Assembly (NCBI RefSeq): GCF_014642405.1
Contig: NZ_BMIN01000027.1
Span: forward strand, 1 to 47,005
Origin: Pontibacillus salipaludis
Lineage (GTDB): Bacteria; Bacillota; Bacilli; Bacillales; BH030062
DNA: 47,005 bases
Reading direction: 5' to 3'
Below the pieces are notes generated by a model. That model did no database searches, was not told the origin of the DNA, and worked only from the letters and a program-made list of their open reading frames with translations. This document shows positions 15,741 through 23,881 of this stretch, in pieces; the stretch's first letter is position 1; every line of letters starts with the position of its first letter. The position numbers were made by a program, and so were the translations under genes.

Positions 15741-17024
15741 ATGACAAAGTCAATATGTGTAGTTGGTTTAGGGTATATCGGATTACCTACATCCGTAATG
15801 TTTGCCATTAACGGCCATAAAGTACGAGGCGTTGATGTGAACCATAGAGCTGTAGAAATGGTCAATAACAAGCAACTTCATTTGGAGGAAAATGGTTTAG
15901 AAGAGAGATTGAAAGAAGCGGTAGAGAACGGGAATCTACATGCTTCAACAGAGCCTGCGGAAGCGGATGTATTCATTATTGCTGTTCCATCTCCAATTAA
16001 GGCAGATAAAACAGCGAACTTAGAATACGTGAGGAAAGCCACAGCATCAATCGTTCCATTCGTGAAAGAAGGGGACCTTGTCATTCTTGAATCTACAGTT
16101 CCTCCTAGAACAGTTGAGGACGTAATGGTACCTGAACTAGAGAAATCAAATCTTGTGATCGGCGCACAACTATTCATTTCCCACTCACCTGAACGCGTTA
16201 TTCCAGGTAAAGTCTTCCAGGAATTAGTGTCAAATGACCGCATTGTAGGGGGAATCAATGAGAAGTCTTCCTTAATGACGAAAGAATTATACGAAGTGTT
16301 CGTAAAAGGAACGATCCACCTAACAGACGCGACGACAGCTGAGATGGTCAAGGTCATCGAAAACACATACCGTGATGTGAACATTGCGTTTGCAAACGAA
16401 TTAGCGATGATTAGTGAGAAGATCGGCGTAAACGCCTGGGAAGCGATCAAGCTAGCCAATTATCACCCTCGCGTTAATATCCATACGCCAGGACCCGGTG
16501 TCGGAGGACACTGTATTGCCGTAGACCCTTGGTTCTTAGCGGAAATTGAGCCTGATTTATCTAAGATTATTCAGCTATCAAGAAACACAAACGACTCCAT
16601 GCCGATGTATACAGCTGATAAGATCTATGATTTCTTGAAAGAGCAAGGTCTAAATGACGGGAAAGTTGCTTTACTTGGCTTATCCTTCAAAGCGAACATT
16701 GACGACCAGCGTGAGAGTCCATCTCTTGCCGTCATTAACCACTTAATGGAGAGAGAAATTAACTTCAACGTGTTTGATCCGCATATTAAGGAAACGGTTG
16801 TAGTGAACCAAACGCATAGTCTAGAAGAAGCGGTCGATGGAGCGGACATCTTAGTTGTCTTAACAGACCATGACAAATTTAAAGCAATCGATCCAGCTCA
16901 ATTAGATTCTCTCATGAGAACGAAAATGGTCTTTGATACAAAAAACGCACTACCTCTGCAAGACTGGGCGAAAGCAGGCTTCGTAGTGAAACGATTGGGC
17001 GATTCGAAAATTGAGAGAGACTAG
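15741..17024 (+). CDS. wecC: UDP-N-acetyl-D-mannosamine dehydrogenase (WecC-type)
   Basis: A 427-residue UDP-sugar 6-dehydrogenase that oxidises C6 of the sugar to a carboxylate in two NAD-dependent steps. The N-terminal Rossmann motif is GLGYIGLPTSVMFAINGH. The catalytic segment GPGVGGHCIAVDPWFL has C258 as nucleophile and matches the UDP-ManNAc dehydrogenase branch (GVGGHCIAVDPWF) better than the UDP-glucose branch. SFKANIDDQRESPS and the C-terminal UDP-binding domain follow. ATG 15741 has AAAAAAGGAG upstream. The end overlaps the next gene by 14 bases. With the TagA/WecG neighbour this points to ManNAcA in the polymer. The UDP-GlcNAc 2-epimerase needed to make UDP-ManNAc is not in the window. 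Confidence 0.85.
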   Translation: MTKSICVVGLGYIGLPTSVMFAINGHKVRGVDVNHRAVEMVNNKQLHLEENGLEERLKEAVENGNLHASTEPAEADVFIIAVPSPIKADKTANLEYVRKATASIVPFVKEGDLVILESTVPPRTVEDVMVPELEKSNLVIGAQLFISHSPERVIPGKVFQELVSNDRIVGGINEKSSLMTKELYEVFVKGTIHLTDATTAEMVKVIENTYRDVNIAFANELAMISEKIGVNAWEAIKLANYHPRVNIHTPGPGVGGHCIAVDPWFLAEIEPDLSKIIQLSRNTNDSMPMYTADKIYDFLKEQGLNDGKVALLGLSFKANIDDQRESPSLAVINHLMEREINFNVFDPHIKETVVVNQTHSLEEAVDGADILVVLTDHDKFKAIDPAQLDSLMRTKMVFDTKNALPLQDWAKAGFVVKRLGDSKIERD

Positions 17025-17748
17025 AGAAGTAACGAAAGAAACGTATTTAGGCGTTGATGTCAGTCGGTATAGTTACAATGAGCTGATCGAGCAAACGCAG
17101 GAAGATATTAAAGAGAATAAGAAGTCCTTTATTGTAGCGATCAACCCTGAGAAGATCTTAAAGGCACAAGAAGACCCGGCCCTGCTACAATTACTAAACA
17201 AGGCTACTTATCAAATTCCAGATGGAGTGGGTGTCCTCTTAGCATCGAAGTTAAATGGCGGTGCGATTAAAGAGAGAATTACAGGAATTGATATGTTCCT
17301 AGCTCTCTGTGAGCAAGCTTCTAAAAGTGAACAATCCGTCTTTCTATACGGGGCGAAACCTGGTGTAGCCGAGAAAGCAAAGGAAACTCTGCTTGCGAAG
17401 TATCCTAATCTCAACGTAGCCGGTGTGTTAGACGGGTATGAGAAGGATGAGGAGAAGGTTATTCGTACAATTAACGAAGCGAAGCCTGATATCCTATTTG
17501 TAGCGCTCGGAAGTCCCGGCCAAGAGAATTGGATTGTAGACAATATGGACCGCTTAGACGTAAGGATCTTCCAAGGCGTGGGAGGTTCGTTCGACGTCCT
17601 GTCCGGGAACATTAAGCGTGCTCCTGAGATCTTGCAAAAGCTCGGGATGGAGTGGCTCTATCGTTTGTTGAAAGAGCCAAGGAGAATTAAGAGACAGATG
17701 AGATTACCGTTATTCCTTGTGAAAGTACTTAAAGATAAACGGAAATAA
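17011..17748 (+). CDS. WecG/TagA/CpsF-family glycosyltransferase (GT26)
   Basis: A 245-residue GT26 enzyme. Family members add ManNAc (TagA) or ManNAcA (WecG) to undecaprenyl-PP-GlcNAc on the cytoplasmic membrane face. Motifs: FIVAINPEKILKAQEDP, the conserved IPDGVGVLLASKL with Asp71, ERITGIDMF, FLYGAKPGVAEKA, FVALGSPGQENWI and GVGGSFDVLSGNIKRAPEILQKLGMEWLYRL (quoted as key parts GGSFDVLSG and GMEWLYRL). The only start is TTG 17011, overlapping wecC, with no clear ribosome binding site, so translation is probably coupled to wecC. The overlap with wecC favours a ManNAcA transferase role; this is inference from context. Confidence 0.88.
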   Translation: MRETREVTKETYLGVDVSRYSYNELIEQTQEDIKENKKSFIVAINPEKILKAQEDPALLQLLNKATYQIPDGVGVLLASKLNGGAIKERITGIDMFLALCEQASKSEQSVFLYGAKPGVAEKAKETLLAKYPNLNVAGVLDGYEKDEEKVIRTINEAKPDILFVALGSPGQENWIVDNMDRLDVRIFQGVGGSFDVLSGNIKRAPEILQKLGMEWLYRLLKEPRRIKRQMRLPLFLVKVLKDKRK

Positions 17749-17817
17749 GGGTGATGAACTTTTGCAATAAGATCTTTTCCGTAGTTCTTATTGCCTATTA
17801 GAGGTCAATTGATAGAT

Positions 17818-17824
17818 TTCGACA
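17818..17824 (-). promoter_or_regulatory. Perfect Spo0A-box-like heptamer
   Basis: TTCGACA is the reverse complement of TGTCGAA, the Spo0A box. It lies between the TagA/WecG stop and the terminator, so it has no obvious promoter to act on. A perfect heptamer is expected a few times by chance in 47 kb; low weight. Confidence 0.2.
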
Positions 17825-17851
17825 TAATACAAGTTTTTTAGTCATAAATCC

Positions 17852-17889
17852 AGGCATTCGTTGCACTCTGCAGCGAATGCCTTTTTTTT
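17852..17889 (+). terminator. Terminator of the wecC/tagA operon
   Basis: AGGCATTCGTTGCA pairs with TGCAGCGAATGCCT (one G-T wobble) around CTC and runs into eight T residues. Confidence 0.92.
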
Positions 17890-17944
17890 GTGCGTGGAAC
17901 CGACACGCAACTATACTCATGCTCTTAAAGTCACATTTACAAAA

Positions 17945-17973
17945 TTAACATGAGTGTCATTGCTAGGTATAAT
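17945..17973 (+). promoter_or_regulatory. Sigma-A-type promoter upstream of the SH3 amidase gene
   Basis: -35 TTAACA (17945-17950), exact 17-base spacer, -10 TATAAT (17968-17973). The next start codon is about 390 bases downstream, which implies a long untranslated leader. Confidence 0.65.
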
Positions 17974-18371
17974 AGACTTATAGTATAATTTATACGTATA
18001 TGACAACATTTTACTTAGTTGTAGAATTAACGGATATTCCGCCGTAGACATATTGACTAGTGTAATTTTACTTAAGAGGGTCGTTAGCGTATAAGGGGGT
18101 ATATGCTTACAGTCATCATAGTTTATGGGAATTTTTCGTTAACAATGAAGATGAATAATGGTTCTGCTGAGTTGAATCTATAACACTACCTAAGAAGAAT
18201 CTTATGAGCAAAATTTATACATAATACGACATTTGTTCAAGCAGTCCTAACCATTACGACCACGCCTTTCTACTGCTAAAGTAAAGAGTAAGAGAAAACT
18301 AGAAAGTGGTTTCTTTGATTAATAGTCTTACATATTTGATTTGGGGGAACCGTTTAATCAGGAGGGAAAAT
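17974..18371 (+). other. Long leader between promoter and amidase gene
   Basis: Nearly 400 bases of A/T-rich sequence without a convincing ORF. A second TATAAT lies at 17984-17989, so start sites may be multiple. I could not recognise a known riboswitch motif or a strong terminator hairpin. It may simply contain further promoters. Confidence 0.4.
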
Positions 18372-20861
18372 GTGAATTACAAAAAAGTAGTTGTGTCGTT
18401 AGCGTTAAGTGTTTCGCTTTTAACAACACCTCTGTCATCTGTATCTGCCCTTGATGGGACTGTGCAGATTGATAGCGGTACATTGAACGTGCGCTCAAGT
18501 CCCACAACGGATGAGCAAAACGTAATTGGTTCATTAAGTGATGATGAAGTAGTTCAAGTTCTTGAGAGAAAAGACGGATGGGCTAAAATCCAAACAGGTG
18601 ATCTGATCGGGTGGTCAAGTTTGTCGTTTGTAGAAGTAAATGACACGGTTACATTTAACGAGAAGTTTGATATTTACGATGCTCCAAACGGTAAGTATGT
18701 AGCATCTGCCGCGCCTAACACACTTAAGATTCTTGAAGAACAAGATGGTTGGTATAAGGTTAATACGTGGCTTGGGCAAAGATGGGTACAAGCCCCAGCA
18801 CCTGACCCAGTAGTTATTAAGAAAGTACAGTACGACGAGAAATTTGCAATATATGACGCGCCAAAGGGAGATCAAGTAGCAACGGCCGCGCCAACAACAG
18901 TGAAAGTCTACGAAGAAAAGAACGGTTGGTATAAGATTGATACGTGGCTTGGAATGAAGTGGATCCAAGCCCCAGCGCCTGATCCTGTTGTCATTAAAGA
19001 AGTTCAATACAAAAAGAAATTCGGCATTTACAATGCTCCGAATGGAACCCAAGTATCAACAGCAGCCCCAACGACAGTGAAAGTCTACGAAGAACAAAAC
19101 GGTTGGTATAAGATTGATACGTGGCTAGGGATGAAGTGGATCCAAGCCCCAGCGCCTGATCCTGTTGTCATTAAAGAAGTTCAATATCAAGAGAAGTTTG
19201 GCATTTACGATGCCCCAAATGGAACTCAAGTATCAACAGCGGCTCCAACGACAGTGAAAGTGTATGAAGAGCAAAGCGGATGGTACAAGATTGACACCTG
19301 GCTCGGGATGAAGTGGATCCAAGCTCCAGTACCAGGTCCTGTTGTGATAAAGAAAGTGCAATATGAAGAGAAATTTGGCATTTACAATGCTCCGAATGGA
19401 ACTCAAGTATCAACAGCAGCCCCAACGACAGTGAAAGTCTACGAAGAACAAAACGGTTGGTATAAGATTGATACGTGGCTAGGAATGAAGTGGATCCAAG
19501 CACCTAAGGAAGCTATAGGAACAGTAACATATGATTACATATTTCCTATCTATAGTAAACAAAGTACAAGTTCCCAAGTGGGGGCAGCATATCCTGCAAC
19601 GCTAGATGTTTATGATGTAGTAGGAGAATGGTATAAAGTTAAGACCTATAAAGGTGATACATGGGTTCTGGCACCTAAAGATATTCTGAAGAAATTGACT
19701 TATAAAGATTCGATCTCCCTTTACGCAACCCGAGATTTAACCCAATCTTCAGTAGGGACGCTTAGCGCTGGAGAGGTTAGCGTAATAGAAGAGACAGAGA
19801 GCTGGTATAAGATACAAACCAGAAATGGGCGGTACTGGATAACAAAACCTAAAGAAGACTTGCCGAAGGTTCAGTACACCGTTGATTTTGATCTTTATTC
19901 TTTGCATGACAAAACAAAGGAGATTACAACTGCAAAACCAACATCCGTTCCTGTTTATATGAAAGATGGTAATTGGTATCTAGTTGGAACTTGGAAAGGA
20001 CCTTTATGGACGAAAGCACCTGAATTCACATTTGATGAAGGGATTACAACAGCTGATGTATTAAATGTTCGGTCTGCTCCTAAATATGGTGATTATGTCA
20101 TTGATCAAATAACGGTTGGTACTGAAGTTAAAATTTATCGTTATGAAGGTGAATGGGCTTACATCAAATATGGAACTAAAGATGGTTGGGCACATACAGA
20201 TTATATTACGGACATCGCCCAAAAATTGAATGGACGTAAAATTGTTCTCGATCCAGGTCATGGTGGATTTGATTCTGGAGCTGTTGCAATAGATCGTTCC
20301 CTTTTTGAAGAGCATGTAAACCTGGATTATGCAAGAACGTTAAAAGCGAAACTTGAAGCTCAAGGAGCAACCGTTTATATGACTCGTAATAGCGATGAAC
20401 GGTGTTCCTCTGTTAATAGCGGTGCGCTTGATTTAGAGTGCCGCGCGACCTATGCGGAAACGGTTGATGGAGATATATTCATTTCCATTCATGCCAATAG
20501 CATGGGAACGACAAGCTGGAGTAATACAAGCGGTACGGAACTTTTCTACAATACAAGCCCGTGTAACCCTATGGAAACATGGTGCCTGGATGGGAGAGGG
20601 AATCCTTACCCAGGGAAAAGTGAGCAATTAGCAAAGAGTATCTGGGAAAACGTGAAGTATGTATTCGGTCCAAGTCCGCGTGGATTAGATGGTTCAACAC
20701 ATTATTACGTGAATCGACGCAATAGCGTTCCGTCTGTTTTAATTGAGATTGGATTTTTATCCAACTATTCAGATGTGCAGAATATGAAGAATAATGCTAA
20801 GAAAGAACAGTTTACAGATGGGATTACGACAGCTGTAATGAGTTACTTCTCAAGTAACTAA
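18372..20861 (+). CDS. Secreted N-acetylmuramoyl-L-alanine amidase with many SH3-like repeats
   Basis: An 829-residue exported autolysin. A signal peptide (YKKVVVSLALSVSLLTTPLSSVSA) is followed by an SH3b domain with LNVRSSPTTDEQNVIGSL, then about eight SH3/GW-like modules. Four of these (18810-19514) are nearly identical 59-residue units, each ending in WYKIDTWLGMKWIQAP. Another SH3b (LNVRSAPKYGD) and a C-terminal Amidase_3 domain (about residues 622-829) follow. The zinc ligands and catalytic residues are visible: DPGHGG His, the Glu in LFEEHVN, SIHANS His and the Glu in LIEIGFLSN. It cleaves the MurNAc-L-Ala bond. The GTG start at 18372 follows AGGAGGG by 5 bases; an upstream GTG at 18306 lacks a site. 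The repeats should bind wall polymer. It has its own transcription unit. Confidence 0.92.
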   Translation: MNYKKVVVSLALSVSLLTTPLSSVSALDGTVQIDSGTLNVRSSPTTDEQNVIGSLSDDEVVQVLERKDGWAKIQTGDLIGWSSLSFVEVNDTVTFNEKFDIYDAPNGKYVASAAPNTLKILEEQDGWYKVNTWLGQRWVQAPAPDPVVIKKVQYDEKFAIYDAPKGDQVATAAPTTVKVYEEKNGWYKIDTWLGMKWIQAPAPDPVVIKEVQYKKKFGIYNAPNGTQVSTAAPTTVKVYEEQNGWYKIDTWLGMKWIQAPAPDPVVIKEVQYQEKFGIYDAPNGTQVSTAAPTTVKVYEEQSGWYKIDTWLGMKWIQAPVPGPVVIKKVQYEEKFGIYNAPNGTQVSTAAPTTVKVYEEQNGWYKIDTWLGMKWIQAPKEAIGTVTYDYIFPIYSKQSTSSQVGAAYPATLDVYDVVGEWYKVKTYKGDTWVLAPKDILKKLTYKDSISLYATRDLTQSSVGTLSAGEVSVIEETESWYKIQTRNGRYWITKPKEDLPKVQYTVDFDLYSLHDKTKEITTAKPTSVPVYMKDGNWYLVGTWKGPLWTKAPEFTFDEGITTADVLNVRSAPKYGDYVIDQITVGTEVKIYRYEGEWAYIKYGTKDGWAHTDYITDIAQKLNGRKIVLDPGHGGFDSGAVAIDRSLFEEHVNLDYARTLKAKLEAQGATVYMTRNSDERCSSVNSGALDLECRATYAETVDGDIFISIHANSMGTTSWSNTSGTELFYNTSPCNPMETWCLDGRGNPYPGKSEQLAKSIWENVKYVFGPSPRGLDGSTHYYVNRRNSVPSVLIEIGFLSNYSDVQNMKNNAKKEQFTDGITTAVMSYFSSN
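18810..19514 (+). repeat. Four tandem 177-bp coding repeats
   Basis: Units start at 18810, 18987, 19164 and 19341, each 59 codons. Units 2-4 are nearly identical at DNA level, including third positions, and unit 1 differs slightly more. A further diverged unit precedes them (from about 18650). Such identity suggests recent duplication or gene conversion, so copy number may vary between strains. Confidence 0.92.
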
Positions 20862-20878
20862 CATAATGGATTTCAAAA

Positions 20879-20917
20879 AGGGAGTTAAGACATATACATG
20901 TTTTAGCTCCCTATTTG
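20879..20917 (+). terminator. Probable terminator of the amidase gene
   Basis: AGGGAG (20879-20884) and TTAA pair with TTAG and CTCCCT (20907-20912) around an A/T-rich loop. The T tract afterwards is weak (ATTTGTAT). Confidence 0.6.
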
Positions 20918-20993
20918 TATTATATGAGGAATCTAGAGCAGTCTCAGAGGTGTGGGGAGCTCATATGAACAACTGAGCATTCCTGATCAACAC

Positions 20994-21033
20994 AAAAAGC
21001 CGCAAACCCTTTGGACGGGGGTTTGCGGCTTTC
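20994..21033 (-). terminator. Terminator of the glucosaminidase gene
   Basis: AAAGCCGCAAACCC (20996-21009) pairs perfectly with GGGTTTGCGGCTTT (21019-21032). The A-run on the plus strand gives the minus transcript its U tract. It lies just after the minus-strand stop at 21052. Confidence 0.88.
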
Positions 21034-21051
21034 GCTGCGTTTATGTTCAGC

Positions 21052-22458
21052 TTAGTTGAATACCTCTGTATCTTCTGCTTTCACCCAAACGATCTGTTTG
21101 TTTTGGAGCATGGTTTTATAGAATCCATTTTGCTTATCGCGAATGTGAAATACAGTTAAATTATCTATTTTCTGCTCCTTTTGATCCACCTTGTAAAGGG
21201 AGGTTAATTTAGGTTCAGTATAGAGAAGTGCGTCATCACTGTTCACTATGCGGAAATTCACTCCATCGCCAGAGACACTTGTATCGTAAGGGAGGGATGC
21301 TTTAATAATCTGCTGTTCATTTGACGATAATCCTCGTAAGAATTTACCTGAATAGGCGTCTTTTAAGTCTGGTCCATCGATCACCATAGCGTCACTATGC
21401 ATAGGCCCCCAGGTTGGGTCTGTATTTATAATCGGTACATCTCCACTCATGGTACGAAGCTTAAGTTGCTGTTTCTCGTAATCCATATAAAAAGTGTCAT
21501 ATTGCTCATAACGTTCCAATGAGCCCATTATTCTTCCGATCTTCTCATCCCATCTCACATCAGTTGCGTAACGAACATTCATTCCTTTTAGGTTAGGTCC
21601 GTGATAATATGCTGCGCCTTCTATTAAGTAGGCTTTCTTCACATACTGAGCATTATAAAGAATAGAGTCTGCGTAACTAGCAAATGATGTGGCACATGTG
21701 TAAGGGCAATGATCATATGCTTTTAGTCCGAATAAATTATGCTTGTCTCTGGCAATGGTGCTCATCCCCCACGCGGTTTCGTGGGCTGCGTGCGCGATAA
21801 GATAGACGGCATTTACATTGTATAATCCTTCGGCTTTTTGAAAAGCTTCGGTCCAGTTGGCTAACGAACTAGTAGGGCTGATCGCAAGAATTCTCTCTGT
21901 CATCTCTGCAGCATTAAATGAATCTCCTGCAGATTGATGGAGGTTGAATACGGTATACGGAGGGTCATAGGTGAATGCAAACTTCTTGAAGTCACCATAA
22001 TATTCATAGTAATCATAAGAGTTTCCATCTCGTTCTCTAATATAATAGCGGCCTTCTTCCATATACGGAGAAGGATTGGTAGAGATATGAGGGGACCAAG
22101 TAGTGTCAGGGTAACCTGCTTTCATAACTCCGTTTTCTAGTGTGTAGTAGGGTACAGAGGGCTTTACTGTATCAATCACATTCGAAGATGTGATATCAGG
22201 ATATGTACCAATCTTGAAATCTCCGTAGTATAAGTCCTCTTTGTTGCGATCAAGAACTTTGTCCTTATACTCTAGTAAGGACTGTGGTGCTTTCATAAGC
22301 ATATGGGGAGTTATTGAATCTTTCTCATATAGACCGTATATGTATCCGTCTTGCTTCACTGTATAGTAATCAAATTGAATTTCATTGGCTGCTTCTACGG
22401 GAGTAATTAAAAAGCCAAGTAGAAACAAAACACAAAGAAATAGGATTCGTTGGATCAA
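21052..22458 (-). CDS. Secreted endo-beta-N-acetylglucosaminidase (GH73-like)
   Basis: A 468-residue exported murein hydrolase. The signal peptide IQRILFLCVLFLLGFLITPVEAA is followed by a beta-rich N-terminal region. The glucosaminidase domain (about residues 195-340) has YLIAHAAHETAWGMSTIA with the catalytic Glu near 227, then NLFGLKAYD and a C-terminal SH3-like tail. GH73 enzymes cut the GlcNAc-MurNAc bond. Two starts are possible: GTG 22467, which overlaps the GAGG site, or TTG 22458, which has AGGTG 6 bases before it; I prefer TTG. It is transcribed toward the amidase gene and away from the comK paralogue, with its own promoter. Confidence 0.86.
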   Translation of the reverse strand: MIQRILFLCVLFLLGFLITPVEAANEIQFDYYTVKQDGYIYGLYEKDSITPHMLMKAPQSLLEYKDKVLDRNKEDLYYGDFKIGTYPDITSSNVIDTVKPSVPYYTLENGVMKAGYPDTTWSPHISTNPSPYMEEGRYYIRERDGNSYDYYEYYGDFKKFAFTYDPPYTVFNLHQSAGDSFNAAEMTERILAISPTSSLANWTEAFQKAEGLYNVNAVYLIAHAAHETAWGMSTIARDKHNLFGLKAYDHCPYTCATSFASYADSILYNAQYVKKAYLIEGAAYYHGPNLKGMNVRYATDVRWDEKIGRIMGSLERYEQYDTFYMDYEKQQLKLRTMSGDVPIINTDPTWGPMHSDAMVIDGPDLKDAYSGKFLRGLSSNEQQIIKASLPYDTSVSGDGVNFRIVNSDDALLYTEPKLTSLYKVDQKEQKIDNLTVFHIRDKQNGFYKTMLQNKQIVWVKAEDTEVFN

Positions 22459-22536
22459 ATTTTTCACCTCGTTAAAGAAAATTAATTAGATGGTAGTACT
22501 TCTTAATCTTTAAATTTAGGACCCTCCCCCTAATAT

Positions 22537-22565
22537 AATATAAGTTCACTAATTACATAAATCAA
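22537..22565 (-). promoter_or_regulatory. Sigma-A-type promoter of the glucosaminidase gene
   Basis: On the minus strand: -35 TTGATT (22565-22560), exact 17-base spacer, -10 TATATT (22542-22537). It leaves a leader of about 70 bases before the start. Confidence 0.6.
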
Positions 22566-22867
22566 CTGATTTGTAATATATAACCACAAGCAATCTGACC
22601 TCGATAAAAGTACGGTTCAGTAGCTATCTGATGAAGGTAATTTACTTTTAAAGAAGTGCACGAAAAATTTAGACCTTTTTTATACATTGTTTACTTAGTC
22701 TATTTAACTACTAAGCGCATGATAGAGGCGTATTTTTTTGATCGGCTAGAGTATTCGTTAAAAGTCGGTAGTTTTATTAGATCCCTTTATTAATATCGAC
22801 AATAGTACAAGATGTTGAAGTAGTTTTTCTTTCTATGCGCTAATAAATTCATCATGTGCTTTTCCAC
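22566..22867. other. Intergenic region between glucosaminidase and comK paralogue
   Basis: A/T-rich and without a credible ORF. It holds AAATTTAGACC-TTTT (about 22665), which recurs at about 26110 before the phosphatase gene, and an imperfect Spo0A-box-like ATCGACA at 22795. Neither is strong evidence alone. Confidence 0.35.
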
Positions 22868-22901
22868 TTAACGAAAGCCAGAAAGCAGCGGCTTTCTGGC
22901 T
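22868..22901 (-). terminator. Probable terminator of the comK paralogue
   Basis: AGCCAGAAAGC (22876-22886) and GCTTTCTGGCT (22891-22901) form a perfect 11-bp stem with a 4-base loop. On the minus strand it is followed by TTTCGTT, a modest U tract. Confidence 0.65.
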
Positions 22902-22944
22902 CATGGGAAGGGGGTGATGCGGGGATGGCATTTTTTACACGTCG

Positions 22945-23430
22945 CTATTGCTCGGCTATAGATTTCTTGTATTTAAAGAACGCCTCACACGTACGCTGGT
23001 ATTGTTTATTTAATACATAATAGGAAACAGGGAAGTCCATGCGCGCACCGTTTAAGAAAATGATGTACGAACCATACTTGTCTCCGCCTTTTTTCCATAC
23101 GTGCCAGGGAAAGATCCAAAAGCATCCGAATTGTTCAGGTGACATGGTCGGGAAGGCGAAGATGTTCAACTCGGGTTGGATCGCAAGTGGTGATTTTTTG
23201 TGGTAATCCAACTGAAACTTCATCGCCCTCCGAATCCCCTCAGGTGAACTTGACCAGTGCAGACAAGACGTCTCAATGATTTTGGACGTTCTTTCCTTAG
23301 AATAGATTTCTCCAGCATAGCGATCGATAATTGTTGCTTGATACCATTCATGATGGTAAGGTGCGAGCACCATTGTCGATGGAGTCACAATGTCTTTCTC
23401 CAATGTAAGAATCCCGTTATCGTTATTCAT
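22945..23430 (-). CDS. comK: ComK-family transcription factor (paralogue 2)
   Basis: A 161-residue ComK homologue clearly different from the one at 1415. Shared hallmarks in order: KIIETSCLHWSSSPEGIRR (compare the SC...G...GR segment), SPLAIQPELNIFAFPTMSP, and a CFWIFPWHVWK segment aligning with CGWIS..HVK. Then come YIIFLNGARMDFPVSYYVLNKQYQRT, close to the B. subtilis 'SY..F.NQVYRT' end, and a short Lys-rich tail. It lacks the MecA-recognition tail of B. subtilis ComK. Start ATG 23430 has GGGGG 11 bases upstream; the ATG at 23451 has no site. It is divergent from the sigma-factor gene at 23882, which suggests shared regulation. Confidence 0.8.
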   Translation of the reverse strand: MNNDNGILTLEKDIVTPSTMVLAPYHHEWYQATIIDRYAGEIYSKERTSKIIETSCLHWSSSPEGIRRAMKFQLDYHKKSPLAIQPELNIFAFPTMSPEQFGCFWIFPWHVWKKGGDKYGSYIIFLNGARMDFPVSYYVLNKQYQRTCEAFFKYKKSIAEQ

Positions 23431-23451
23431 ATATTCCGTTTCCCCCAACAT

Positions 23452-23743
23452 TTATTTTCTATAAGCCTTTTCCATTACACGGCGTCTTATAAAAGGAACG
23501 CCGATCCTCCTCTCGTCATTCATTGGTCACTCACATCTGTGTTCGCCAGAGGTCCATTACTAGAGAGATTCTGAAGGCCTTTCATCATGGGGAATTTATG
23601 CACTCACCTCAACATTACCTATATTATAGTTATATAATTCCAAATATTTCAACTATAAATGTCAAGATACCTATAAAAATTACAATTCACATACAAAACT
23701 TTTAAATTTATATGGAAACAGAACAGATCCTTGTCCATTTTTG
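23452..23743. other. Divergent intergenic region between comK paralogue and sigma factor
   Basis: About 290 bases of mostly A/T-rich DNA with CCTATAAAAATTACAATT and TACAAAACTTTTAAATT. I looked for AAAA-N5-TTTT ComK boxes and found only partial matches. No credible ORF is present. Promoters for both divergent genes should lie here, but I cannot place them confidently. Confidence 0.4.
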
Positions 23744-23785
23744 ACGTTTCGGGGTGGGAAACGTAACGTTTGGGCGCTGAAACGC
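23744..23785. promoter_or_regulatory. Two tandem dyads with ACGTTT/AAACGT half-sites before the sigma gene
   Basis: Dyad 1: ACGTTT (23744-23749), 9 bases, AAACGT (23759-23764). Dyad 2: ACGTTT (23766-23771), 8 bases, AAACGC (23780-23785). The dyads repeat about every 22 bases, roughly two helical turns. All four arms are mutually complementary, so in RNA they could form alternative hairpins. As DNA they look like a double operator. The binding factor is unknown. Confidence 0.55.
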
Positions 23786-23850
23786 TACGTATGTCGACAT
23801 GATGGGATAGGAATCTCGTTATATGATTCTCTTACCGGCGGAATACATGG

Positions 23851-23866
23851 AAAAAGCGCGCTTTTT
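23851..23866. repeat. Perfect 16-bp palindrome just before the sigma-factor start
   Basis: AAAAAGCGCGCTTTTT is fully self-complementary and lies 7 bases before the GAGGA ribosome binding site. It could act as an operator or, in RNA, as a short hairpin limiting translation or transcription. Confidence 0.55.
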
Positions 23867-23881
23867 AGAAACGAGGAAAGA

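Noticed and set aside
15878-16459. 193-codon minus-strand frame inside wecC
   Set aside because: Ser/Thr/Ile-rich shadow of a clearly conserved gene.
18102-18182. Possible 26-residue ORF in the amidase leader
   Set aside because: GGGGG is only 2-3 bases before the ATG and the peptide has no recognisable feature.
18615-19503. Minus-strand frames across the SH3 repeats
   Set aside because: They are shadows of the repeated coding sequence and have no start signals.
18810-19514. Regularly spaced repeats that could be mistaken for a CRISPR array
   Set aside because: The repeat is 177 bp, in frame and codes for a protein module; there are no unique spacers.
22925-23020. Small plus-strand ORF starting MAFFTRRYC
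   Set aside because: It is antisense to the end of the comK paralogue and nothing supports it beyond a G-rich tract.
23741-23881. N-terminal extension of the sigma factor to TTG 23741
   Set aside because: The extension covers the dyads and palindrome, lacks a ribosome binding site, and is not sigma-like; a start at GTG 23882 fits better.
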